A stretch of 41,607 nucleotides of DNA. Source: Mycobacterium sp. GTDB taxonomy: Bacteria; Actinomycetota; Actinomycetes; Mycobacteriales; Mycobacteriaceae. The stretch is from the NCBI GenBank assembly GCA_025966225.1, contig JAOPVI010000281.1, forward strand, positions 1 to 41,607, read 5' to 3'. Within the stretch, counting starts at the first letter, position 1, and the number at the start of each line of letters is the position of its first letter. A program made the position numbers and the translations under genes. Of the stretch, positions 32,946-41,607 are shown in pieces. Under the pieces are notes generated by a model, which saw nothing but the letters and a program-made list of their open reading frames with translations, was not told the origin of the DNA and did not search any database.

Positions 32946-34296
32946 CCGTGGCCTCCTCTTGCGGAGGGAGCCTGACCAGCTTGATCAGGTCGATGCGGCG
33001 GCCGTCCATCCGCTCGACGCTGGCCTCCCACCGCACCGGTTGATCGAGCGCCTTGTCGGGGTCGAACTGGGTCAACGTCACCGACTCACCCTCGACCGGA
33101 ATGTGGCCGAGTTCCTGAAGGACGAGGCCACCGATGGTCTCGTACTCACCCTCGTGCGGCCGGAAGGGGGTTTCCGTGTCGACCTCGTCGATGCGCATCA
33201 ATCCCGACACCTGCCAGCCGTTGCGCATCTCGACGACGTCAGGTGTCTCGTCGTCGTGCTCGTCGCGAACGTCGCCGACGATCTCCTCGATGAGGTCCTC
33301 GACGGTCACCATGCCCGCCGTTCCGCCGTACTCGTCGACGACCATCGCGGTCTGCAGCCCGCTCGCTCGCAGCTGCGTCATCACGGCGTCACCATCCAGG
33401 GTGGACGGCACCGTGGGGGCCGGTCGGACCAGGCTCGAGAGCCTGGTGTGCGGCCGCTCGGTTCGCATCACCTCGAAAACCTGTTTGACGTGCACGATTC
33501 CGATGGTCTCGTCGAGGTCTCCTTCAACGATCGGAAACCGGGAGTAGCCGGTTTCCATCGCCTTGGCCACCAGGTCGGCGACGGTGTCGTCGGACTGCAG
33601 CACCTCGATCTTCGAACGGGGCGTCATCAACTCCTCGGCGGTCCGGGTGCCGAACCGCAACGAACGGTCGACCAGAATGGCCGTCGCGAGGTCGAGCGAG
33701 CCACTCCTGGCAGAATTTCTCACCAACGAGACGAGCTCCTGCGGCGAGCGCGCCGACCGCAACTCTTCGGCCGGTTCGATGCCCAGTCGACGCAGAATCC
33801 AGTTGGCGGTGCCGTTGGTCATCTTGATCAACGGAGTGGTGACCAGCGAAAACAACAACTGTGGCCCTGCCACGACGCGCGCCGTCGCCAGCGGCTTCGC
33901 GACGGCGAGGTACTGCGCGACGAGTTCACCGAACACCATCGACACCGAGGTGGCGATCAGCAGCGCCGCGGCCAGCGCGAGGCCGTCGGCGAGCCCCGTG
34001 CTTAGGGATAGCGCGACGAAGGCGGGCCTCAGCAGTTGAGCCAGCAACGGCTCGGCGAGATAGCCGGTGATCAGAGTGGTGATCGAGATGCCTACCTGGG
34101 CGCCCGACAGCTGAAATGACAGCGTCTTGTGTGCACGCTGCACGAGCTTGTCGCGGGGTCCGCCGGTGCGGGCATTCGCGTCGACGGTGCTGCGCTCGAG
34201 TGCGGTCAGCGAGAACTCGGCGGCGACGAATATTGCGGTACCTACGGTGAGCAGCACGAACGCCAGCAGGCTCAGCAGGGTGACAGTGAGACTCAT
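32938..34296 (-). CDS. CNNM/CorC-HlyC family membrane protein with CBS pair and C-terminal transporter domain (Rv1842c-like)
   Basis: A 452-aa membrane protein: CNNM domain (about residues 1-200; [60 protein letters not shown]), two CBS motifs (about 215-340; [76 protein letters not shown]) and a C-terminal CorC_HlyC domain (about 355-440). Likely a metal-ion (Mg2+/Co2+) transporter or its regulator in the cytoplasmic membrane. The ATG at 34296 overlaps the stop of a possible 44-aa ORF (ATGA), and its own stop overlaps the next CNNM gene, so translation is probably coupled across all three. Confidence 0.9.
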   Translation of the reverse strand: MSLTVTLLSLLAFVLLTVGTAIFVAAEFSLTALERSTVDANARTGGPRDKLVQRAHKTLSFQLSGAQVGISITTLITGYLAEPLLAQLLRPAFVALSLSTGLADGLALAAALLIATSVSMVFGELVAQYLAVAKPLATARVVAGPQLLFSLVTTPLIKMTNGTANWILRRLGIEPAEELRSARSPQELVSLVRNSARSGSLDLATAILVDRSLRFGTRTAEELMTPRSKIEVLQSDDTVADLVAKAMETGYSRFPIVEGDLDETIGIVHVKQVFEVMRTERPHTRLSSLVRPAPTVPSTLDGDAVMTQLRASGLQTAMVVDEYGGTAGMVTVEDLIEEIVGDVRDEHDDETPDVVEMRNGWQVSGLMRIDEVDTETPFRPHEGEYETIGGLVLQELGHIPVEGESVTLTQFDPDKALDQPVRWEASVERMDGRRIDLIKLVRLPPQEEATDG

Positions 34297-34427
34297 CCAG
34301 TCTCCGCGGCGAAGGCGCCGGGCACTTGGCCCGGCGAACTACTGGATGGCTCGGCGTCGTCCGGTTCGGATGCGGGGGCCGTCACGGGCACCAGCGGCAC
34401 GTGCTCCCTCTCCTTGGCCGACGTCAT
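34293..34427 (-). CDS. Possible 44-aa ORF, translationally coupled to the CNNM/CBS gene
   Basis: ATG at 34427 opens a 44-codon frame (begins [16 protein letters not shown], ends AFAAETG) whose TGA overlaps the start of the CNNM gene as ATGA. A TAACAT -10-like hexamer lies on the minus strand at 34442-34437, nine bases before the ATG, so it may be leaderless. The peptide is acidic, Pro/Ser-rich and without a membrane segment. It fills most of the 171-bp gap after guaB1. No family is recognised; expression is inferred from geometry only. Confidence 0.4.
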   Translation of the reverse strand: MTSAKEREHVPLVPVTAPASEPDDAEPSSSSPGQVPGAFAAETG

Positions 34428-34467
34428 GAACGCACCATGTTAGCGGTCCCGGGGGGTGTCGGTTGAC

Positions 34468-37364
<2,897 letters not shown>

Positions 37365-37424
37365 GGAGGACCTTTCGGTTTGGTTGTGGCAGTTGGTCTT
37401 TGGTGACGTGGACTTTGCACAGCG

Positions 37425-38360
37425 CTATCTGGTGAACAACCGCTGGAGTTCGGTCAGCCACGGTACCGCGAGCGCGACGGTTGGCACGAGGAGGACGGCG
37501 GCCGCAGTGAGGTAGGCGGTTGTCGCCAGCATCCGGCTGTTGGGGCGGCCGCCAAGGCGGCGCACCCGCAATACCGTGGTCGGGCCGCCTGCAGCCAGCG
37601 CACCCGAGGGGGTGTGGCCGGAGGCGCATGCGACCAGCGCGCGCGCCAGGGGAGTGGGACCGGCGGTGCGCACGGCGGCGTCGTCGGCGAGCAATTCGAT
37701 CAGCAGGCGGACGGCATCGAGCGCGTTGCCGCTGCGGACGAAGCGGGGGAACGCGGCGTGCACTGCCGTGAACATCTCCAGGACCAGATCGTGGCGGGCG
37801 CGCAGGTGAGCGCGCTCGTGGCTGAGGATGGCGGACATCTCCCCGTCGGACAGCGCGGTCAACGTGCCCTCACTGACCACGACGCGACTGCGCACCCCTG
37901 GCAGGCAGTAGGCCAGCGGCTGAGGAACGTCGAGAATGCGCAGGCCGCTGGCCCGCGGAGCCGAATCATGCGAGATTCCAAGCAGATCGACGAGCATGCG
38001 GTGGTGAGCGCGGCGACGTCGGGTGGCGATCGCCACCTGAACGACTGCGACCGCGAGGCGAACCCCAACGACGAGCGTGAGGGCGAAGGCCGCCACGTAG
38101 AGCGTCCACAACGGCCAACCCAACACGTCGAGTTCGCTGGTCACCGTCGCGGTCGGACGGCCATCGGGCCCCGGCGCGAAGAGTCGGCTGGCGATCGCGA
38201 TGCCCGCACTGAACGCAGAGAGCACCCCGGCCAGTGCGATCGACTGCCACAGGACGATGGCGGCACGCGGGGCGCGCAATGGCCACGACGCTCTGGCCAG
38301 CATGGCCGGTACCGGCCCAACGAGTATCAGCGCGACGATGGTGAAGGCCAGCGCGGACAC
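37425..38360 (-). CDS. blaR: BlaR1-type M56 family membrane metallopeptidase (Rv1845c-like)
   Basis: A 311-aa integral membrane zinc protease. Four or five hydrophobic helices are visible (about residues 1-22, 35-60, 85-110 and 285-305). The zinc motif HExxH is HERAH in EMSAILSHERAHLRARHDLVLE (about residue 180), with a downstream acidic LLIELLADDAAVR that should give the third ligand. There is no penicillin-binding sensor domain of the staphylococcal BlaR1 type, as in M. tuberculosis BlaR (Rv1845c), so how it senses beta-lactams or wall damage is open. It lies 14 nt after blaI in the same operon and is expected to trigger cleavage of BlaI. Confidence 0.92.
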   Translation of the reverse strand: MSALAFTIVALILVGPVPAMLARASWPLRAPRAAIVLWQSIALAGVLSAFSAGIAIASRLFAPGPDGRPTATVTSELDVLGWPLWTLYVAAFALTLVVGVRLAVAVVQVAIATRRRRAHHRMLVDLLGISHDSAPRASGLRILDVPQPLAYCLPGVRSRVVVSEGTLTALSDGEMSAILSHERAHLRARHDLVLEMFTAVHAAFPRFVRSGNALDAVRLLIELLADDAAVRTAGPTPLARALVACASGHTPSGALAAGGPTTVLRVRRLGGRPNSRMLATTAYLTAAAVLLVPTVALAVPWLTELQRLFTR

Positions 38361-38374
38361 ACTGTCAGTCTCCC

Positions 38375-38809
38375 TCAGCCAGTGCCCTGATCGCTAGCCA
38401 ACGGGCCACTGCGATGTTTGGCCTCGAGTTCGGCGAGCGCACGGCGCAGTGCCGCGGCCTCGTCCGCGCCGACCCGCTCGACGAAGTGGACCAGCGCCGC
38501 CTCGCGACTTGGGGAGTCGGAGACCTGGTCAAGCGCGTCCACCATCAGACCCGCGACGAGTTCATCGCGGCCGTGGGTGGGGGCGTAACGGTGGGCCCGA
38601 TCATCGCGGTGCTGGACGACCAGGTTCTTCTTGGCCAGCCGCTGCAGGACGGTCATGATCGTCGTGTAGGCCAAGTCACGCCGCGCCGAAAGGGCCTCGT
38701 GCACTTGGCGCACGGTCTGCGGCTCACGCGAGGCCCACAGGTGGTCCATCACCTCGCGTTCGAGTTCCCCGAGTCGCGTCAATTTGGCCCTCGTCCTATT
38801 AACAGACAT
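38375..38809 (-). CDS. blaI: BlaI-family transcriptional repressor (Rv1846c-like)
   Basis: A 144-aa winged-helix repressor of the BlaI/MecI/CopY family. The DNA-binding domain is in residues 1-80 (LGELEREVMDHLWASREPQTVRQVHEALSARRDLAYTTIMTVLQRLAKKNLV), and the C-terminal part (LVAGLMVDALDQVSDSPSREAALVHFVERV) forms the dimer. In M. tuberculosis BlaI controls the beta-lactamase gene blaC and itself and is inactivated under beta-lactam stress. The start ATG 38809 has a caggagt site about 12 nt upstream. An operator-like dyad at 38854-38870 covers the likely -35/spacer, so autoregulation is expected. It is the first gene of the minus-strand run blaI-blaR-gnd-guaB1. Confidence 0.94.
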   Translation of the reverse strand: MSVNRTRAKLTRLGELEREVMDHLWASREPQTVRQVHEALSARRDLAYTTIMTVLQRLAKKNLVVQHRDDRAHRYAPTHGRDELVAGLMVDALDQVSDSPSREAALVHFVERVGADEAAALRRALAELEAKHRSGPLASDQGTG

Positions 38810-38853
38810 GTCCGTTCACACTCCTGAGCAATGGATTCAGAGTACTACGCGCT

Positions 38854-38870
38854 TACTACCGTGTGTCGTA
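38854..38870. promoter_or_regulatory. Probable BlaI operator and blaI promoter
   Basis: TACTACcgtgtGTCGTA is a near-perfect dyad similar to the known BlaI/MecI operator pattern (TACTAC-type half-sites), and another TACTAC lies 11 bp away at 38843. On the minus strand GACACA (38867-38862) and TACTCT (38845-38840) are spaced 16-17 bp apart as -35 and -10, so the dyad sits on the promoter. Confidence 0.6.
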
Positions 38871-38986
38871 TCCAAACTGGGTGTGCGTTTCCGCCAATCG
38901 AGCACAGCCGTCACTCGCCGGTCAACCCCGTTTCTCACCACGCTGTGAGTCCAGTCACAAGGGCTTTCGCCGAATGTGAGCCACAC

Positions 38987-39005
38987 TATAGTAAGGCTAA
39001 CCTAA
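38987..39005 (+). promoter_or_regulatory. IdeR (iron) box 1 overlapping a -10 element
   Basis: tatagtaaggctaacctaa matches the IdeR consensus TWAGGTWAGSCTWACCTWA at 17 of 19 positions. TATAGT at its left end is also a perfect TAnnnT -10, so iron-loaded IdeR bound here would block transcription of the gene starting at 39021. Confidence 0.8.
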
Positions 39006-39020
39006 CTTGGAGGCGCTCTC

Positions 39021-39800
39021 ATGACCGTGGTCGTCGCCGACCCATTGATCTCGCGCATGGCGATCAGCCGCACGCTGCCTTTGCACGAGTCGAGCCGGCG
39101 ACTGCGCGACCTCTATCCGGAATGCCCCCGCGTGTACGGCGTGGCGGTGATCGGCGACCTGACCCGACGCAGGTGGTGGCCGCTCGTCGAGGTGCTCACA
39201 ACCGACCGCCTTCGGGTGATGTTCGACGCCGCCGCGGCCGAGACCGACAGCCGCATGGCAGTCGCCCAACAACTGGCCGCCACGCTGTCACACGTGGTCA
39301 TCGGCCGGGTCCTGCCATTGCTGGCCCTCGAAGGCCGGGCATGGGACACGGGCCTGGAAAACCTGTGGGTACACGTCGACTCCGAAGGGGCGATCGACTG
39401 GGTTGGCGTCGCCGACCCAACGCTGCGGGTGCTGCAGGAGGATCCGTACTTCAGTGGCCACCCGGGATTGCGCAGGCGCCATCCCGCCAGGGATCGCACC
39501 GTCGCGCTTCCGAGCGAGGCAGCCTTGACGACATGGGTCGCCCATCGCAGCCATCGCGCGCTCCGGCCGCTGTTCGAGAAGCTCTGCGAGGTCAGCGAAT
39601 GCGCCATGGCGGTGTCCGCCATGTGGCACACCGCGGGCAGCGCGGTCGTCGGCGCGGCCACCCAGGTGCCACTTCTGGCGGGGTCGAGCGAACTGGCCAG
39701 CATGCGTCGGGCGCAAGCGGTGCTCGATGCACTCGTCGGCTTCGGTGCGCCCGTGCGCGGACAATCGCGAACCGGTCGAAGTAAGGCCTTAATACATTAG
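39021..39800 (+). CDS. IdeR-box-controlled protein, possibly FhuF/siderophore-reductase-like
   Basis: A 259-aa soluble protein without a signal peptide. The layout loosely fits the FhuF/IucA-C-terminal-like iron reductase group: an N-terminal helical half, a core VVIGRVLPLLALEGRAWDTGLENLWVHVDSEGAIDWVGVADPT (about residues 93-135), and a C-terminal HRALRPLFEKLCEVSECAMAVSAMWHTAGSAV segment with two cysteines (CEVSEC). The canonical four-cysteine 2Fe-2S cluster of FhuF is not present, so iron-sulphur binding is doubtful. The strongest clue is regulation: an IdeR box over its -10. ATG 39021 follows a ttggagg site. It sits between blaI and the MrsI locus, where M. tuberculosis has no such gene to my knowledge. 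A role in iron acquisition or release is inferred. Confidence 0.7.
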   Translation: MTVVVADPLISRMAISRTLPLHESSRRLRDLYPECPRVYGVAVIGDLTRRRWWPLVEVLTTDRLRVMFDAAAAETDSRMAVAQQLAATLSHVVIGRVLPLLALEGRAWDTGLENLWVHVDSEGAIDWVGVADPTLRVLQEDPYFSGHPGLRRRHPARDRTVALPSEAALTTWVAHRSHRALRPLFEKLCEVSECAMAVSAMWHTAGSAVVGAATQVPLLAGSSELASMRRAQAVLDALVGFGAPVRGQSRTGRSKALIH

Positions 39801-39818
39801 GGCAGCCTTGCCTATGCT
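39797..39818 (+). promoter_or_regulatory. mrsI: IdeR box 2 and -10 element of the MrsI promoter
   Basis: ttagggcagccttgcctat (39797-39815) matches the IdeR consensus at 15 of 19 positions. TATGCT (39813-39818) is a good -10 overlapping its right end. No start codon follows; transcription from about 39825 would enter a short non-coding stretch ending in a strong terminator. Confidence 0.72.
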
Positions 39819-39824
39819 TACGGC

Positions 39825-39957
39825 ACGAGATGTGACGAGGTTCCAGCCACATCGTCGAGAAACTACCGGACCGCACCGGAGTCCTGAGGGCTGCAGAGAC
39901 TCCCGGTCCTCTCGAGTCGGGCCCCGCACACCAGTGCGGGGCCCGACCGCATTTCTA
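39825..39957 (+). ncRNA. mrsI: Iron-responsive small RNA MrsI (predicted)
   Basis: A promoter with an IdeR box, about 90 nt without a plausible coding frame, and an intrinsic terminator define a small RNA of roughly 130 nt. M. tuberculosis MrsI (ncRv11846) is an IdeR-repressed small RNA encoded beside blaI (Rv1846c) and before Rv1847; here the neighbours are blaI, an extra iron-box gene and the Rv1847-like thioesterase. MrsI lowers translation of non-essential iron proteins such as bacterioferritin under iron shortage. The transcript ends and the seed region were not verified. Confidence 0.72.
39916..39957 (+). terminator. Intrinsic terminator of MrsI
   Basis: A perfect 14-bp stem (39916-39929 with 39934-39947) closes on an ACCA loop and is followed by CGCATTTCT. 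It is the most stable hairpin in this part of the window. Confidence 0.82.
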
Positions 39958-40001
39958 GGGTGCGATTTCTAAGTGCGACGTCAGCGTGTAGACACTGATT
40001 C

Positions 40002-40409
40002 GTGACTTCTGTGCCACCGGGCCTCGGCTCCGGCTTCGACAATGAACTCGGGCTGACCTTCCTCGAGGTCACCCCCGACAGCGCCACGGCGCAGCTGACC
40101 ATCACCGACAAGCTGCTCCAGCCACACGGCATCGTGCACGGCGGCGTGTACTGCTCGATCGTCGAGAGCGTCGCCAGCACCTCGGCGGGGGTATGGCTAG
40201 AGGCCAACGGCGGCGGCTCCAAGGTCGTCGGGGTGAACAACAACACCGACTTCCTCCGGGCGATCACCGCGGGCATGGTCACCGCGGTCTCCACCCCGAT
40301 CCACCGCGGCAGACGTCAACAGCTGTGGCTCGTCGAAATCACCGACACCAACGACAAGATGGTGGCGCGCGGTCAGGTGCGGCTGCAGAACCTCCCCCCG
40401 GAGGCCTAG
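40002..40409 (+). CDS. Hotdog-fold thioesterase, PaaI family (Rv1847-like)
   Basis: A 135-aa acyl-CoA thioesterase-type protein. The hotdog core shows LLQPHGIVHGGVYCSIVESVASTSAG (about residues 40-65), with the HGG motif that binds substrate and an acidic residue in the long helix, then VGVNNNTDFLRAITAGMV and ARGQVRLQNL. The M. tuberculosis relative is Rv1847, next to the urease operon as here. The substrate is not predictable (aromatic or fatty acyl-CoA). GTG 40002 is used; no strong ribosome site precedes it. It is followed by a short GC-rich hairpin (ggcccc/ggggcc near 40416-40431) without a T-tract, then ureA. Confidence 0.9.
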   Translation: MTSVPPGLGSGFDNELGLTFLEVTPDSATAQLTITDKLLQPHGIVHGGVYCSIVESVASTSAGVWLEANGGGSKVVGVNNNTDFLRAITAGMVTAVSTPIHRGRRQQLWLVEITDTNDKMVARGQVRLQNLPPEA

Positions 40410-40481
40410 CCGGAGGGCCCCGAGAGGGGCCGCTCGCATGTGTGCTGCTGACTGCCGCTTCGCGTGGCAGGATCGCGCACT

Positions 40482-40784
40482 ATGCGCTTGACCCCGCATG
40501 AGCAGGATCGCCTGCTCATCTCGTACGCGGCCCAACTCGCTCGTCGCCGTCAGGCGCGTGGGTTGCGGCTGAACCATCCAGAAGCGGTCGTGGTGATCAC
40601 CGATCACTTGCTCGAAGGAGCACGTGACGGCCGCACCGTCGCCGAGCTGATGAACAGCGGGCGCGAGGTGCTCAGTCGCGCAGAGGTGATGGAGGGCGTG
40701 CCCGAAATGCTCAACGACGTCCAGGTCGAGGCCACCTTCCCGGACGGCACCAAGCTGGTCACCGTCCACCACCCGATCCCGTGA
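40482..40784 (+). CDS. ureA: Urease gamma subunit
   Basis: A 100-aa urease gamma subunit of standard length. The start [23 protein letters not shown] and the blocks [28 protein letters not shown] and [18 protein letters not shown] are diagnostic. Urease hydrolyses urea to ammonia and carbamate in the cytoplasm; UreA, UreB and UreC make the apoenzyme. ATG 40482 has no clear ribosome site. The first of at least three urease genes. Confidence 0.96.
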   Translation: MRLTPHEQDRLLISYAAQLARRRQARGLRLNHPEAVVVITDHLLEGARDGRTVAELMNSGREVLSRAEVMEGVPEMLNDVQVEATFPDGTKLVTVHHPIP

Positions 40785-40789
40785 AGGTG

Positions 40790-40812
40790 GCGATGAGCGC
40801 TTGCGCGAAGAG
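40790..40812 (+). repeat. 23-bp start-proximal repeat, copy B (before ureB)
   Basis: Identical over 23 nt to 20154-20176. It fills the gap between the ureA stop and the ribosome site of ureB. It also encodes a spurious start frame (TTG 40801) that extends ureB upstream. Confidence 0.6.
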
Positions 40813-40827
40813 CAGAGGGGGCAGACA

Positions 40828-41142
40828 GTGATCCCAGGAGAGGTCGTCTACGGCGAGGGCGACGTAGTGATCAACGAAGGCGCCGAACGCCTCGAGATGA
40901 ACGTCGTCAACAACGGCGACCGGCCCGTCCAGGTGGGCAGCCACGTCCATCTGCCACAGGCCAACGCGGCCTTGGAATTCGATCGTGCAGCCGCGCACGG
41001 ACACCGACTCGACATTCCGGCGGGCACCGCGGTGCGTTTCGAACCCGGAGTCGCCCAGCACGTTTCGCTCGTTCCGCTCGGCGGCACCCGTGAGGTCTAC
41101 GGGCTGTCGCTCACCCCGCCAGGAAAGTTGGACGACAAGTGA
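40828..41142 (+). CDS. ureB: Urease beta subunit
   Basis: A 104-aa urease beta subunit. The start [17 protein letters not shown] and the block [46 protein letters not shown] are diagnostic, and the length matches known UreB. GTG 40828 was chosen by comparison with the family N-terminus (M-IPGE) and because agaggggg lies just upstream; the frame extends to TTG 40801 through a repeat element. Its stop overlaps the ureC start as GTGA. Confidence 0.95.
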   Translation: MIPGEVVYGEGDVVINEGAERLEMNVVNNGDRPVQVGSHVHLPQANAALEFDRAAAHGHRLDIPAGTAVRFEPGVAQHVSLVPLGGTREVYGLSLTPPGKLDDK

Positions 41143-41607
41143 GTGAGCTGTCCCGTGCGCGTTACGCGGCGCTGTTCGGGCCCACCACGGGCGATCGGAT
41201 CCGGCTCGCCGACACCGACCTCTTCATCGAGATCACCGAGGACCGCAGCGGCGGACCGGGACTGGCGGGTAACGAGGCCGTCTTCGGCGGTGGCAAGGTG
41301 CTGCGCGAGTCGATGGGCCAGTCCCGGGCGACCCGCGCCGACGGCGCGCCGGACACCGTCATCACCGGCGTGGTGATTATCGACCACTGGGGAATCATCA
41401 AGGCCGACCTCGGCGTTCGCGACGGCCGCATCACCGCCATCGGCAAGGCGGGCAACCCGGACATCCTGTCGGGCGTCCACCCCGATCTGGTCGTGGGACC
41501 CTCCACCGAGATCATCGCGGGCAACGGGCGCATCCTCACCGCGGGCGCCATCGACTGCCACGTCCACCTGATCTGTCCACAGATCATGGAGGAGGCGCTC
41601 GGCGGCG
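41139..41607 (+). CDS. ureC: Urease alpha subunit, N-terminal part (truncated by window end)
   Basis: The first 156 codons of the catalytic urease subunit. The frame reads [74 protein letters not shown] and [10 protein letters not shown]; the HVH pair provides two nickel ligands. GTG 41139 overlaps the ureB stop by 4 nt. The frame stays open to the last base; the carbamylated lysine and remaining nickel ligands lie beyond the window. Confidence 0.95.
   Translation, partial: MSELSRARYAALFGPTTGDRIRLADTDLFIEITEDRSGGPGLAGNEAVFGGGKVLRESMGQSRATRADGAPDTVITGVVIIDHWGIIKADLGVRDGRITAIGKAGNPDILSGVHPDLVVGPSTEIIAGNGRILTAGAIDCHVHLICPQIMEEALGG

Noticed and set aside
40438..40491. 17-codon frame with three cysteines ([17 protein letters not shown]) overlapping the ureA start
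   Set aside because: The cysteines are scattered, not in a run like known cysteine leader peptides, and no promoter or ribosome site is placed for it; probably chance.

Overview
This is a high-GC actinobacterial chromosome segment, almost certainly from a Mycobacterium/Mycolicibacterium species. Gene order matches, from memory, the M. tuberculosis stretch Rv1814 (erg3) to Rv1850 (ureC): serine protease, TetR, flavoprotein, BacA-type ABC transporter, secA2, pgsA2, two DUF881 genes around a small basic protein, gcvH, garA, MerR, bifunctional nuclease, MerR, gcvP, hydrolase, VWA protein, glcB, two CNNM/CBS membrane proteins, guaB1, gnd, blaR/blaI, thioesterase, ureABC. No PE/PPE genes, ilvG or vapBC pair are seen where the tubercle bacillus carries them, which fits an environmental mycobacterium. 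No tRNA, rRNA, insertion sequence, prophage or CRISPR array was found.

Layout. 1-4.7 kb: end of an unidentified gene, an Erg3-like di-iron hydroxylase, a DadA/PuuB-type FAD oxidoreductase, a B-lectin/LysM protein, an exported trypsin-like protease and a membrane-anchored SecD-P1-like protein. 4.7-8.0 kb: an F420-type nitroreductase divergent from a TetR gene with two near-identical operators between them, then a VOC protein and an FAD flavoprotein behind a perfect KstR box. 8.0-13.8 kb: three tandem BacA/Rv1819c-like ABC transporters. 14.0-19.1 kb: secA2, pgsA2, DUF881, sbp, DUF881. 19.1-25.6 kb: gcvH, garA, MerR, nuclease, MerR and gcvP; gcvP follows a tandem glycine riboswitch that is itself preceded by a perfect 36-bp tandem duplication. 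25.6-30.9 kb: hydrolase, VWA protein, malate synthase G. 31.0-38.8 kb: a long minus-strand series (blaI, blaR, gnd, guaB1, a possible 44-aa ORF, two CNNM/CBS proteins, a conserved protein of unknown function). 39.0-40.0 kb: an iron island with an IdeR-box gene followed by a second IdeR-box promoter and an intrinsic terminator, matching the iron-responsive small RNA MrsI. 40.0-41.6 kb: thioesterase and the start of the urease operon.

Genes that probably work together: gcvH and gcvP (glycine cleavage, glycine-sensing riboswitch) with garA (FHA regulator of 2-oxoglutarate/glutamate flux) and glcB (glyoxylate use); secA2 (accessory export) next to envelope and phospholipid genes; blaI with blaR; and the two IdeR-box units (iron sparing). 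The most unusual features are the ABC-transporter triplication with apparently separate promoters, the protein-coding gene placed under IdeR-type control next to the MrsI locus, and the KstR-box VOC/flavoprotein operon.
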